Positions 8,312 to 17,000 of a stretch of 45,290 bases of DNA are shown piece after piece. Each line of letters opens with the position of its first letter. The stretch's first letter is position 1. Made by a program: the position numbers and the translations under genes. The notes beneath the pieces were generated by a model. The model did no database searches. It saw only the letters and a list, made by a program, of their open reading frames with translations, and was not told the DNA's origin. The DNA is from an uncultured Muribaculaceae bacterium. GTDB taxonomy: Bacteria; Bacteroidota; Bacteroidia; Bacteroidales; Muribaculaceae. Location: positions 1 to 45,290 of the forward strand of contig CAJUKF010000020.1 in NCBI GenBank assembly GCA_910587355.1, read 5' to 3'.

Positions 8312-8788
8312 TTATCTGTTGTCCTTCAGTCGGTTGTGATGACGCACAAGTTTCTGTGTGAAACTTTTTTCTGCGCCGCGGAGACCGAGAAGCTGACGCG
8401 GAGTGAGAATTGACTTGAATTTATCGTAATATTCCATTTCAAGTGTACCCTCCCGGTCTTTCTGAGAGTAGACCATGGCAGCGGCAGCAGCTATTTCCGT
8501 CTCGGAGGCTTCTTCATTGGCCGCGACGCGCTTTTCAAGGTCACGCGTCTCGGCATTGAGTTCCTGAAGGCGGTCTTCGAGTTCATCGTATATAGGGAAG
8601 AACTCACGTTGCTGGTCTTTGGTCAGGTCGAGGGTCTTAACGAGTATATCGTGCTTGTAATTCCGGATTTCTGATAAAACACGTTCGCGGTCGCTGTCTT
8701 TTCGACCGGGAGTCTGGGCATAGACACTCAGTGATGTCAAAGATATCAAAAAAGCGATAAAAGCACGTGAAAGACAAGAGGCTGTCAT
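8312..8788 (-). CDS. Spy/CpxP-like periplasmic protein
   Basis: A 158-residue protein with a signal peptide (CLSRAFIAFLISLTSLSVYA, cleavage about residue 24) and an all-helical mature part. It holds the LTxxQ-like segment LDLTKDQQREFFPIYDEL, a charged coiled-coil-like helix (LQELNAETRDLEKRVAANEE) and a second such site, ILTPRQLLGL. This is the pattern of Spy/CpxP proteins and of periplasmic metal or stress sensors found beside ECF sigma factors. The ATG at 8788 is chosen because it puts the signal peptide at the N-terminus and lies 10 nt after the preceding stop. A longer in-frame start would overlap the upstream gene and hide the signal. Confidence 0.75.
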   Translation of the reverse strand: MTASCLSRAFIAFLISLTSLSVYAQTPGRKDSDRERVLSEIRNYKHDILVKTLDLTKDQQREFFPIYDELEDRLQELNAETRDLEKRVAANEEASETEIAAAAAMVYSQKDREGTLEMEYYDKFKSILTPRQLLGLRGAEKSFTQKLVRHHNRLKDNR

Positions 8789-8798
8789 TGTAAAATAC

Positions 8799-9314
8799 TT
8801 ATTGAGGTAATATGTATTCAGCCGATACTGTTTCGGCCTGGGCCGGCTCGTCGAGCCGAAAATCTTCATTGATGAATGCATCAAGAGCCGAGTCAGAGTC
8901 GAGAGAGCCATCTTCCATCATTTCATCAAGCAAATCCCATGAGTTTATATCGTCAAATATATAGTCACGCATGAATTCGTCGCTGGAGAGAGCCTTGGCC
9001 ATTACGGCATTATCCTGCATGGGCTGAAGACCGCCATGATTGCTCAGGCCCGTAAAAATCTGAAGCATGCACCATACACCGGCGAACATGGCCGCCATAT
9101 ATACATAGGGGCGGACTTTCTGCCAAAAGGTATGGGGCCTGCGGGCAGCAGCAACGACATCGGGCGTCTCGATTTCGGGGCGCTCAGGCAGCATGGCTTC
9201 CATGCGGTCGCAAAAACTGTCGAAGTAACCATCGGGAACTTTCATCCCCGCCGAGGGGGTCGCAAATCCCTTTTTGCGGGCTTCGTCCAGAATATTGTCG
9301 ATATGCTTAACCAT
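8799..9314 (-). CDS. Single-pass membrane protein, probable anti-sigma factor
   Basis: A 171-residue protein with a cytoplasmic N-terminus (about 1-66, including FATPSAGMKVPDGYFDSFCD), one membrane helix at about 70-90 (VYMAAMFAGVWCMLQIF) and an acidic extracytoplasmic tail of about 80 residues. The VPDGYFD segment is common in short Bacteroidetes proteins encoded just after ECF sigma genes. Position (48 nt after the sigma gene) and topology fit an anti-sigma factor whose tail could sense the periplasm together with the Spy-like protein. No zinc-binding HxxxCxxC motif is seen, so the assignment rests on context. Confidence 0.6.
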   Translation of the reverse strand: MVKHIDNILDEARKKGFATPSAGMKVPDGYFDSFCDRMEAMLPERPEIETPDVVAAARRPHTFWQKVRPYVYMAAMFAGVWCMLQIFTGLSNHGGLQPMQDNAVMAKALSSDEFMRDYIFDDINSWDLLDEMMEDGSLDSDSALDAFINEDFRLDEPAQAETVSAEYILPQ

Positions 9315-9362
9315 ATGAATTATTCTTTTTTGCTTATTTAGACTCCGTTTTTACCATTCGGT

Positions 9363-9926
9363 TTAATCACTGTTGTCAATATATTGCTCGATTTTTTTTG
9401 TAGCGAGATGATACGAAGCCTTCAGAGCGCCGACAGAGGTGCCGAGAATCTCCGACATCTGTTCGTACTTCATATCGTCAAAGTATTTCATATTGAATAC
9501 AATCCGCTGCTTTTCAGGCAGGGTGGCTATGGCTTGCATAAGCTTTTGCTGAAGCGCGGCCCCATCGATATTATCATCGGCATAAAGAGCACGCACCGAC
9601 GAGGGAACGTCTTCGCCGTCGAGTGATACGGCATCGCGACGCTTCTCGCGCTCAAGGAAACTGAGACTTTCATTCACAGCAATCTTGTAAAGCCACGTCG
9701 AAAGCTTAGCATCGCCGCGAAAATTTTCAAGGGAGCCCCAGGCTTTAAGGAATGTATTCTGCAGAATATCGTTGGCATCGTCATGGTCACCTACCATACG
9801 CCGAATCTGCCAATACAGAGGCTCGGAGTAAAGGCGCACGACCTTGGAGAATGCGCTTCGCACAGTCGCAGGGTCGCGCAACTGTGCTGTCAGTTCTTCG
9901 TTCTCTTCAGGTTTAGTGGATGCCAT
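9363..9926 (-). CDS. ECF-family RNA polymerase sigma factor
   Basis: A 187-residue sigma-70 family protein with only regions 2 and 4. Region 2 covers about 25-95 (DHDDANDILQNTFLKAWGSL, then FRGDAKLSTWLYKIAVNESL). Region 4 covers about 130-182 (LPEKQRIVFNMKYFDDMKYE, followed by the helix-turn-helix ILGTSVGALKASYHLATKKI). It heads the operon sigma, membrane anti-sigma candidate, Spy-like protein, FNT channel. A TAnnTTTG element upstream suggests a housekeeping promoter. Its regulon cannot be read from this window. Confidence 0.93.
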   Translation of the reverse strand: MASTKPEENEELTAQLRDPATVRSAFSKVVRLYSEPLYWQIRRMVGDHDDANDILQNTFLKAWGSLENFRGDAKLSTWLYKIAVNESLSFLEREKRRDAVSLDGEDVPSSVRALYADDNIDGAALQQKLMQAIATLPEKQRIVFNMKYFDDMKYEQMSEILGTSVGALKASYHLATKKIEQYIDNSD

Positions 9927-9951
9927 GAGCCATAGAGGTGAATTAATTGTT

Positions 9952-9959
9952 CAAAGGTA
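9952..9959 (-). promoter_or_regulatory. Promoter -7 element of the ECF sigma operon
   Basis: The reverse strand reads TACCTTTG, an exact TAnnTTTG match 26 nt upstream of the sigma start codon. I see no good -33 TTTG, which may mean an activator or weak promoter. Confidence 0.55.
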
Positions 9960-10213
9960 CAAAAATTTCCAGTACCATTTATTGATTTTACATTTTTTAA
10001 TCAAAAGCTCGCTAAAAGCGCTTTTTGGTCTTAATTTCTCCAAAAGTGCTATCTAAAAAAGACAAAGAGGTACCAAATTAAAATTTTTCATTACCGCAAG
10101 AATAAACATTTAAATTTTTTTGTCATCCAGTTATGAAATTCTTTCAGCGCTATTTTGCAGTTAGCAAAACAAGAGTAAAAATAAATATTTATTCTATAAT
10201 AATTTGCTTATTA

Positions 10214-10245
10214 TTTGGTTTTGTCAGAAAAATAATGTTACTTTG
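10214..10245 (+). promoter_or_regulatory. Forward promoter-like element upstream of the candidate small RNA
   Basis: TTTG at 10214-10217 and TTACTTTG at 10238-10245 (one mismatch to TAnnTTTG) are separated by 20 bases, the usual spacing. No forward protein gene follows, so the product would be an untranslated RNA. Confidence 0.45.
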
Positions 10246-10251
10246 CCGATG

Positions 10252-10366
10252 CAATACAAATTTAAAAGATTCGACACTTTTATACACAATTCGTCTATAA
10301 AACTGGCACTGTGAAGTACAGTCTCTGTACCAACAGTGGATGAGCCCCGTCATTTGCCGGGGCTCA
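10252..10366 (+). ncRNA. Candidate small RNA with two hairpins
   Basis: The predicted transcript would start near 10252 and be about 115 nt. It has an AT-rich 5' part, then a nested hairpin with outer arms CACTGT/ACAGTG (10307-10312, 10333-10338) and inner arms GTACAG/CTGTAC (10316-10321, 10325-10330). A perfect 9-bp GC-rich hairpin TGAGCCCCG/CGGGGCTCA (10341-10349, 10358-10366) follows. The last hairpin is only followed by TTGTGGTATT, so it is a weak terminator. It may alternatively be the 3' end structure of the converging U32 gene. I do not recognise an RNA family. Confidence 0.4.
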
Positions 10367-10381
10367 TTGTGGTATTATGGT

Positions 10382-12238
10382 TTATCTGTTAAGTTTTATG
10401 ATATCCATGCCGCATCTCCGGCAATCGCAGTCTACGCGGTACAGTCCGGACGGATTTCGCAAAAAGAGCGGCACCGGAAGACGTCCGGCCTGATTTTTCT
10501 CTTTAAGACAGGCACCGAGCTCTCGCCGTATGCAGTAACGTGTCTGCATCACGCGTATTTCACCTGCAGGCCGAAAAACTTCAATTGCAGGCTGTCCGAT
10601 TCTCGCACCATGCGACTGATAAAAATGCCGGGCTGATTTGTTGGCTACATTGTCGTGATAGGTAAGTTCAGGAGCATCGGCAAAGGCGTTGTCGGCAAGC
10701 AGAGACTTGCGGCGACGGTCGAAAGCATAAGTGGCCTCTGCCACAGTATCAAGAGCATCAATGGCCCTTCGGCGAGCATCGGCAAGCACAGAGAGGGGTA
10801 TGAATCTGTCTCCGAGACAATCGTCGAGAGACGAAAGCCGGTATATAGTGCCTCCAAGTTTACCAATCGTCTTCCGTCGGGCATCACCCTGCGGCCTTGC
10901 GGCGACGGCATAATCGCACTGAGCCGTGATTTCCGCAAAAAGGCCACGTGAATCAGCGACTGCGACTGCAAAACGGCTTCCGTCAATATTCCGCAAAGTG
11001 AAACTTACGTCAATGAATCTCTCACATCCGGCATCCTGACGGTCGAGAAGGTCGAAGAACGCTTTATCGTTATTCCTGTAGAGTGTCATGCCCGGTCTGA
11101 GTCCATCGACAGAGGAAGCGGGAAATAATCGGCCCCCATCCACGCTATTGAGACGGAAACCCACGAAACGGCCCGACGAATCGAAGAACCCGAGGCCATC
11201 GCCGTTAGCCAGAGGCTCCGAAAGCGACGCTGTAAATGAACGCCGGTGTGAATCATAGGGCGATTTTACAGTTCCTACCGGCATACCGGCCCATTTCGGT
11301 GTGTCGAACGATGCCATTTTCTCATTGCCCGACGGGCGCCCGTCTACGAAATAACTGGTATAACCGCGATTGAATGTCCGGTTGAGGTCAGGAGTAAACG
11401 GACACACACTCTCTCCACAAGAAGAGCGATGGTATTTGTCAGGAGCGCCGGCTACGATGCCATTCAGCGCTCGGGAATAAGCTGCTGTCACATTTGCCAC
11501 ATAACGCGCATCCTTTAGGCGTCCTTCTATTTTGAATGACGAAGCTCCGGCTTCAATCAGACTGAGCAGGTCGGCACTGCGGTTAAGGTCGCGTAGCGAA
11601 AGATAATGTTTTTCCGGAGCAACGACTTTACCTTCAGAATCGACAAGCTCGTAAGGCAGACGGCACATCTGCGGACACATACCACGATTGGCACTGCGGC
11701 CTGTAGCCACACAACCAGCCTGACAGTCGCCGCTATAGCTGACGCACAACGCTCCATGCACAAAAACTTCAACAGGTACTCGGGCAGCCTCTGCACAGGC
11801 CCTTATCTGTTCAGTGGAAAATTCGCGCGGAAGTACAATCTGCGAAAATCCGGCATCTGCCATAATTTTTGCTTTTTCGGGAGTGCGGATATCACACTGC
11901 GTGCTGGCATGGAGTGCCACAGGCGGAAGATGCATGGTAAGATAAGCCATATCCTGCACTATCAGAGCATCAACTCCGGCGTGATACAGCTGCCATACAA
12001 GATTGCACGCGTCTGCAAGCTCGTTGTCGAAAAGGATAGTGTTGAGGGTAACATACACTTTAGCCCGGAAGCGATGGGCGAAGGCCGTCAGCGACGCAAT
12101 ATCAGCCACACTGTTTCCGGCGGCTGCACGCGCGCCAAAAGCAGGCGCGCCTATATATACCGCATCCGCGCCTGCAAGAATCGCCGTGCGTCCTATTTCG
12201 GCATTACGCGCCGGGGCAAGAAGTTCAAGCTGTCGCAT
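10382..12238 (-). CDS. Peptidase U32 family protein, RlhA-like (23S rRNA C2501 hydroxylation)
   Basis: A 618-residue cytoplasmic protein. The N-terminal U32 domain begins with LELLAPARNAEIGRTAILAG, includes VQDMAYL and HASTQCDI, and carries the U32 signature with a cysteine cluster between about 165 and 192 (C165, C172, C176, C188, C192) and GRSANRGMCPQMCRLPY. The two-part length and the second cysteine-rich patch near the end (DCDCRRCG) match the RlhA/YdcP type, which hydroxylates 23S rRNA cytidine, rather than short U32 proteins. The ATG at 12238 is preferred because it gives MRQLELLAPA; it overlaps the upstream PHP gene by 14 nt. It is the last gene of the five-gene operon. Confidence 0.85.
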   Translation of the reverse strand: MRQLELLAPARNAEIGRTAILAGADAVYIGAPAFGARAAAGNSVADIASLTAFAHRFRAKVYVTLNTILFDNELADACNLVWQLYHAGVDALIVQDMAYLTMHLPPVALHASTQCDIRTPEKAKIMADAGFSQIVLPREFSTEQIRACAEAARVPVEVFVHGALCVSYSGDCQAGCVATGRSANRGMCPQMCRLPYELVDSEGKVVAPEKHYLSLRDLNRSADLLSLIEAGASSFKIEGRLKDARYVANVTAAYSRALNGIVAGAPDKYHRSSCGESVCPFTPDLNRTFNRGYTSYFVDGRPSGNEKMASFDTPKWAGMPVGTVKSPYDSHRRSFTASLSEPLANGDGLGFFDSSGRFVGFRLNSVDGGRLFPASSVDGLRPGMTLYRNNDKAFFDLLDRQDAGCERFIDVSFTLRNIDGSRFAVAVADSRGLFAEITAQCDYAVAARPQGDARRKTIGKLGGTIYRLSSLDDCLGDRFIPLSVLADARRRAIDALDTVAEATYAFDRRRKSLLADNAFADAPELTYHDNVANKSARHFYQSHGARIGQPAIEVFRPAGEIRVMQTRYCIRRELGACLKEKNQAGRLPVPLFLRNPSGLYRVDCDCRRCGMDIIKLNR

Positions 12239-13046
12239 ATATACCATCAAGAATCGCAAAGGCTTCATCGCGCGAAGCACAGATACGGTCGGGATAATGA
12301 GCATCGCTGTTCACCAGAATATCTATACCAGCCCCGACAAGCTGGGGAAGATAACGCTCGCCGGGAAAGAAACGCCCATGCTCGCTACGCGCTTTAGTAT
12401 TAAGTTCTATGGTGAGTTGCCGCTCAATAATCATATCGATAAGCTGCCCGACGAGAGAGCGGTAATGACTGCCCTCCTCTATGCCGGGCGCATATGCCGA
12501 CGCATTCTGCCCTATCTTGTCGAAATGGCCCAATATATCAAACCCACCGGCACGGACCATATCCATCGACTGACGATAGAATGTCTCCACAACATAATCA
12601 ATGTCGCCGCGGAATTTCTGCTCCATATTGGTGCGAAAACGCTCGAAGCGACCATCGATATCGATATACTCCCCATCTTGAGAAGGAATGAAGTGGACCG
12701 AGCCTATCCGATAATCGAGAGGAAGCGAACGGAAGTAACTGTTCGCCGGGCCCCACTCATTATTTATATAGTCGATTTCCATCGAGGCATAGAATCTGCA
12801 CGATGAAAGCGAATCTATAGAACTTATCCGGCGCACCTCCGCCAGATAGTCGTCCACGGCCGACGCATCCATATTGCACGGCGAAGGAATTATCAGCGGG
12901 CTATGCGGCGAGAAACCGTAGTGTTCCATACCGCAGGCCACGGCCGCACGGGCCATGGTTTCCATGTCGGCACGACCGTCGCAGAACTGTGTATGACTGT
13001 GAAAATTATAATTATGTGTTGAGCTTATTATCTTTTTAAAGTCCAT
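12225..13046 (-). CDS. PHP-domain histidinol-phosphatase-like phosphoesterase
   Basis: A 273-residue PHP-superfamily metal-dependent phosphatase of the HisK type. Metal-ligand motifs are NFHSHTQFCDG (14-24), GFSPHSPL, the catalytic-face segment YASMEIDYI, GHFDKIGQ and NSDAHYPD near the C-terminus. HisK enzymes dephosphorylate L-histidinol phosphate, but no other histidine gene is nearby, so another phosphoester is possible. The ATG at 13046 is preferred over an upstream TTG; it lies 2 nt beyond the cstA stop. Confidence 0.8.
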   Translation of the reverse strand: MDFKKIISSTHNYNFHSHTQFCDGRADMETMARAAVACGMEHYGFSPHSPLIIPSPCNMDASAVDDYLAEVRRISSIDSLSSCRFYASMEIDYINNEWGPANSYFRSLPLDYRIGSVHFIPSQDGEYIDIDGRFERFRTNMEQKFRGDIDYVVETFYRQSMDMVRAGGFDILGHFDKIGQNASAYAPGIEEGSHYRSLVGQLIDMIIERQLTIELNTKARSEHGRFFPGERYLPQLVGAGIDILVNSDAHYPDRICASRDEAFAILDGIYATA

Positions 13047-13048
13047 AA

Positions 13049-14503
13049 TCAATAAGCGACTTCGTGAATAAGGCGACCGGTGCGACGGAGCACTTCATAC
13101 CGTGCGAAAAGCAACAGGCATACGGCATCTGCGCCGGCACCAGCGGCAAGAGCAACAGGCATCTGCAGCCCGAAACCCTCGGGCGACGGTGCCACAAGTA
13201 TATATGTGGTCACGACCATAGTCATGAACAGTGCCGGAATGAGTGTGACAATATAAAACCGTCCGTGCCGTGCGAGATATACCGTAGCTGCCCATAACGT
13301 GAAGGCGGCAAGCATCTGGTTGGTCCAGGCAAAATAACGCCATAGCACATTGAAATCGATACACATAAGGCCGAACGTTACGGCAAACAGCGGCAGAGAC
13401 ACCATGAGGCGCCGTGTAAGTTTCGACTGGTCGACATGAAGGAAATCGGCCGCGATGAGACGCGCCGAACGCAATGCAGTGTCGCCGGTAGTGATTGGAG
13501 CCGCAACGACACCGAGTACGGCAAGCACACCGCCAAAAGCACCAAGCCACCCTACAGAGATATCGGTGACAAGGTCGCCGGCGCCCTTGTGGGCAGCCAT
13601 ATATTCCGCCAGCCCCTCATATCCGCCGGTGAAAGTGATTGCAGCGGCTGCCCAAATAAGTGCCACGAGCCCCTCGGCTATCATCGCGCCGTAAAACACA
13701 GGTCGTGCAAGTTTTTCGTTTTTGATACACCGCGCCATCATAGGCGACTGCGTGGCATGGAAGCCCGACACTGCGCCACATGCAATGCTGACGAACATCA
13801 TCGGGAAAACAGGATGCGTGTCGGCTGCCGCATGACGGTTGTACAGGCCCGACGAGAAACCGTCGGGAATGGAGACATCACCGAAAAGCAGCACGCCCAG
13901 CAGTCCTACCGCCATAAAAAGCAGCACAAAACCGAATATGGGATAAAATCGGCCAATCAGTTTGTCAATGGGCAACAGAGTCGCCATAACATAATAAATA
14001 AATATTACGGCAATCCAGAAGTTGGTGGAGAGATAATCGGGTGTCATGTTGTCGAGCAGACCAGCAGGAGTGAGAACGAAAACGGCACCGACAAGTATCA
14101 GCAGCACAACCGATACAAATCTCATTATCTGTTTGACGACAGGACCAAGTTCGCGCCCGACAAGCTCTGGCAGTGAGTCACCGCCGCTGCGCACCGACAT
14201 CATCGCAGAAATGAAATCGTGGACGGCACCACCGAATATGGAGCCGAACACAATCCATATGAATGCCATGGGGCCGAACATAACACCCATTATGGCTCCG
14301 AATATCGGACCCAGACCGGCGATATTGAGAAACTGTATCAGAAACACCTTCCATGCGGGCAACTCCACATAATCCACACCGTCGGTGCGGCTGAGTGCCG
14401 GAGTGAGACGTTTCGGGTCTATACCAAACACTTTCTCAACAAGCAGACCGTAAATGCAATAGCCGCCTATGAGAAGGGCGAGGGAGATGAGGAGAATGGT
14501 CAT
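13049..14503 (-). CDS. cstA: CstA-family carbon starvation / peptide-pyruvate transporter
   Basis: A 484-residue polytopic inner-membrane protein. The CstA signature is clear: DGVDYVELPAWKVFLIQFLN, IAGLGPIFGAIMG, GGAVHDFISAMMSVRSGG, SGFHATQSPMMARC, and TGDTALRSARLIAADF. CstA proteins import peptides or pyruvate when carbon is scarce. The protein is shorter than E. coli CstA (about 700 residues), as in the short form seen in many anaerobes. It overlaps floA by 4 nt upstream and abuts the PHP gene downstream, inside one operon. Confidence 0.93.
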   Translation of the reverse strand: MTILLISLALLIGGYCIYGLLVEKVFGIDPKRLTPALSRTDGVDYVELPAWKVFLIQFLNIAGLGPIFGAIMGVMFGPMAFIWIVFGSIFGGAVHDFISAMMSVRSGGDSLPELVGRELGPVVKQIMRFVSVVLLILVGAVFVLTPAGLLDNMTPDYLSTNFWIAVIFIYYVMATLLPIDKLIGRFYPIFGFVLLFMAVGLLGVLLFGDVSIPDGFSSGLYNRHAAADTHPVFPMMFVSIACGAVSGFHATQSPMMARCIKNEKLARPVFYGAMIAEGLVALIWAAAAITFTGGYEGLAEYMAAHKGAGDLVTDISVGWLGAFGGVLAVLGVVAAPITTGDTALRSARLIAADFLHVDQSKLTRRLMVSLPLFAVTFGLMCIDFNVLWRYFAWTNQMLAAFTLWAATVYLARHGRFYIVTLIPALFMTMVVTTYILVAPSPEGFGLQMPVALAAGAGADAVCLLLFARYEVLRRTGRLIHEVAY

Positions 14504-15483
14504 TCGTTAATTTCTGGAGTTACGTTTCCCGGATTTCCGAGACTCTGACGCATATTGGTGTCAGCCTCGATGTTTTTCATTTTATAATAATCCATTATAC
14601 CAAGGTTGCCGTTTAAGAAAGCCTGGGCCATAGCCTCCGGAAGACGGCACTCGGCCTCAATGACCTTGGCTCGCGCTTCTTGAGCGAGGGCCTTCATTTC
14701 CTGCTCGCGGGCAATAGCCATGGCACGGCGCTCCTCGGCTTTAGCCTGAGCTATGTTCTTATCAGCCTGTGCCTGGTCAATCTGAAGTGCAGCTCCGATG
14801 TTGCGGCCTATGTCGATATCGGCTATATCAATTGAAAGAATCTCGAAAGCCGTGCCGGAATCAAGCCCCTTGCGCAATACAAGTTTGGATATCGAATCCG
14901 GATTCTCGAGCACCGATTTATGTGATTCTGCCGAACCAATCGACGACACAATGCCTTCGCCTACACGTGCAAGCACGGTGTCCTCGCCGGCACCGCCGAC
15001 AAGCTGACGGATATTGGCGCGCACTGTCACACGGGCTTTGGCAATCAGCTGAATGCCGTCTTTAGCGACTGCCGTGACGGGCGGTGTATCTATCACTTTG
15101 GGATTCACACTCATCTGTACGGCCTGGAACACGTCTCGGCCGGCAAGGTCAATGGCTGTGGCCATTTTAAATCCGAGGTCTATATTTGCCTTGTTTGCCG
15201 ATACGAGAGCATGTACTACTCTCTCCACATTGCCGCCGGCAAGATAGTGGGCTTCGAGGTCATCGCGTGTCACGTCTTTCAGACCGGCCTTATGAGCCTC
15301 GATAAGAGCACGTACGATGACCGAAGCCGGCACATTACGGATACGCATGAGCACAAGCTGCATAAGGGAAATGCGCACGCCGCTCACGCGGGCCGATATC
15401 CAAAGGAAGAACGGGCAGTAGTAAAAGAATACAATCAGAAATATTACTACAAGCGCAGAAAGCAAAATGATAGTTAGTTCCAT
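14500..15483 (-). CDS. floA: Flotillin-like protein FloA
   Basis: A 327-residue SPFH-superfamily protein of the FloA (UPF0365/YqfA) type. A single N-terminal membrane helix (about 4-31) is followed by the SPFH-like core (SGVRISLMQLVLMRIRNVP, DGIQLIAKARVTVRANIRQLVGG) and the alanine/glutamate-rich coiled coil (about 230-290, QAKAEERRAMAIAREQEMKA). FloA proteins form membrane microdomain scaffolds. It overlaps cstA by 4 nt and starts 28 nt after the TPR gene, so it is translationally coupled to the transporter. Confidence 0.95.
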   Translation of the reverse strand: MELTIILLSALVVIFLIVFFYYCPFFLWISARVSGVRISLMQLVLMRIRNVPASVIVRALIEAHKAGLKDVTRDDLEAHYLAGGNVERVVHALVSANKANIDLGFKMATAIDLAGRDVFQAVQMSVNPKVIDTPPVTAVAKDGIQLIAKARVTVRANIRQLVGGAGEDTVLARVGEGIVSSIGSAESHKSVLENPDSISKLVLRKGLDSGTAFEILSIDIADIDIGRNIGAALQIDQAQADKNIAQAKAEERRAMAIAREQEMKALAQEARAKVIEAECRLPEAMAQAFLNGNLGIMDYYKMKNIEADTNMRQSLGNPGNVTPEINE

Positions 15484-15511
15484 AGCTTATTCATGGGATT
15501 GGTGAAAATTC

Positions 15512-16948
15512 TTATTGTTTTTCAAGCCGTACGGCATTGTTACGCTGCGACACAGAACGGCGTCGCAGCTGAGCAGTCTGGCGTTCGGAATCGAGAATTG
15601 CACGGCTCACCGAATGGTCGCCCTTGCGGTAGCGCTCGCGCAACACTTCTTCATCAGTGAGCTGTTTGCGGAGCGACGCATCTGTGGCAAGTGCCTCAAG
15701 CATGGCTGCACGGGCACGGTCGTTTTTAAAATCCTTGAGGGAATAGTAGATTTTGCCGTTACCCATATCGAGAGCGAATGCCGGTGCCGAAGTGCCAGAC
15801 GGAGTTGCAGGATTACCCTGTTCAGGAAGTCGGTCGCGGAGAAGTCCGGCATAGTCCACTCCCTCTTTCTGGGTCATGGCAATCGAACTGAGACGTGCCA
15901 ACGCACCAAGGTCGGGATTGTCCGGCTCCACATTGACACGCATTTGCGAAGGAATGAAAACATACACGGTCACTTTGCCGGGTATCCGGTTGCGGTCGGT
16001 AGCCCACCAGCCGAGGCCCGAAGTCTCGTCAATCGCCATCATGAAGTCGTTATATGGCGAATTATAAGGCATACCGACATTCTGAGGCTGGAAATATTCC
16101 TTTCCTCCGGCATCGCCATCGGAGCGTCGCGTCATGAAAATATCGTAACCGCCGAGCGAATTTTCGCCGTTGTTGGCGAAATACAATGTCATGCCGTCGG
16201 GCATAAGGAACGGGAACCGGGCATCGCCTCCTTCGCGCAAGCCGTCATCGAGAACTGTCGAGTGGTCAATCGAACCGTCGTCAAGAATATCGGCACCGTA
16301 AAGATTGAAACATCCCGATGTGTCGGCGGCCGCCCACAGCAACTCGCTTCGGTTTTCGGGCATATAGGCCACCGAAAGCTCGTCGGCCCCGTCACCGGCT
16401 CCGAGGCGGCTCACGGCATCCGGCGGAAGAATCGAGCCTGCCGCCGGCGACAGGCGATATACCTCAAAAAACGTCGCGCTGTCAACGTTTATAGAGTCTA
16501 TAACCTCTATCCGCTCCACACGGTCAAGCATATTGCCCATCTGAATCATACGGCGGTTGAGAAATTCAAACTCCTCCGGCTTCGGCTTCTTGCTTTTGGC
16601 CAAGGCTGCCTCCCATGCGTCGATATGCACGGAAGCATCGGAAGCATCGTAGCGGTCAAGAGCCATAATAGTAAGAATCCTTGCAGCATCGGCAACTCCG
16701 CGGCCTTCGGCGGTTGTGAGAGGTTTCACAGCCTCATCAAGTTGACCGAGCGCATAAAGCGATGCTCCGAGAAAATAATTGGCGTTGCCGTCGCGCGGAC
16801 TGCGTTTTACGACAGGACGCATTTTTTCGACCACAGCCTCATAATCGCCATCGTTATAAAGCTGACGGGCCTGGTCTATGGGACCGGCCGAAACCATACA
16901 TGCGGCAGATGCCAGCAGTAGTGTAGCTATATTTCGATAAATATTCAT
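15512..16948 (-). CDS. Exported TPR and WD40-like (PD40) repeat protein
   Basis: A 478-residue protein with a signal peptide (IATLLLASAACMVSAG, cleavage about 21). TPR-like helices follow (IDQARQLYNDGDYEAVVEKM; YFLGASLYALGQLDEAVKPL), about 25-110. About 190-330 holds beta-propeller-type repeats (LLWAAADTSGCFNLYGADI; ARFPFLMPDGMTLYFANNG; SLGGYDIFMTRR; SPYNDFMMAIDETSGLGWW), and a helical tail ends the protein. The FLMPDG...LYFAN...GGYDIF pattern is the PD40 signature common in Bacteroidetes OmpA-like and gliding/porin-associated proteins, but no OmpA domain is present. It is the first gene of the floA-cstA operon. Function unknown; a periplasmic scaffold is plausible. Confidence 0.8.
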   Translation of the reverse strand: MNIYRNIATLLLASAACMVSAGPIDQARQLYNDGDYEAVVEKMRPVVKRSPRDGNANYFLGASLYALGQLDEAVKPLTTAEGRGVADAARILTIMALDRYDASDASVHIDAWEAALAKSKKPKPEEFEFLNRRMIQMGNMLDRVERIEVIDSINVDSATFFEVYRLSPAAGSILPPDAVSRLGAGDGADELSVAYMPENRSELLWAAADTSGCFNLYGADILDDGSIDHSTVLDDGLREGGDARFPFLMPDGMTLYFANNGENSLGGYDIFMTRRSDGDAGGKEYFQPQNVGMPYNSPYNDFMMAIDETSGLGWWATDRNRIPGKVTVYVFIPSQMRVNVEPDNPDLGALARLSSIAMTQKEGVDYAGLLRDRLPEQGNPATPSGTSAPAFALDMGNGKIYYSLKDFKNDRARAAMLEALATDASLRKQLTDEEVLRERYRKGDHSVSRAILDSERQTAQLRRRSVSQRNNAVRLEKQ

Positions 16949-16969
16949 TTCTGTAATACGTATTGGCTA

Positions 16970-17000
16970 CAAAGGTAACAAAAGTTATGAAATTTAGCAA
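16970..17000 (-). promoter_or_regulatory. Promoter of the TPR-floA-cstA operon
   Basis: The reverse strand reads TACCTTTG (16970-16977), an exact -7 match, with TTG at 16998-17000, 20 bases further upstream. The transcript would begin about 15 nt before the ATG at 16948. Confidence 0.65.

Larger units (their letters stand above)
9960..10381. other. Long AT-rich intergenic region between the sigma gene and the U32 gene
   Basis: About 420 nt without a plausible protein gene. The first 200 nt are very AT-rich. The right half holds a forward promoter-like pair (10214-10245) and two compact hairpins (10307-10338 and 10341-10366), listed separately as a candidate small RNA. Confidence 0.7.

Noticed and set aside
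11606..12397. Forward open frame of 263 codons opposite the U32 and PHP genes
   Set aside because: It runs across two clear reverse genes and has no recognisable domain.
15515..16921. A 468-codon forward open frame opposite the TPR/propeller gene
   Set aside because: The reverse frame has a signal peptide, TPR helices, PD40 motifs and its own promoter; the forward frame is rich in Arg, His and Cys with no domain and is a shadow of GC-biased codons.
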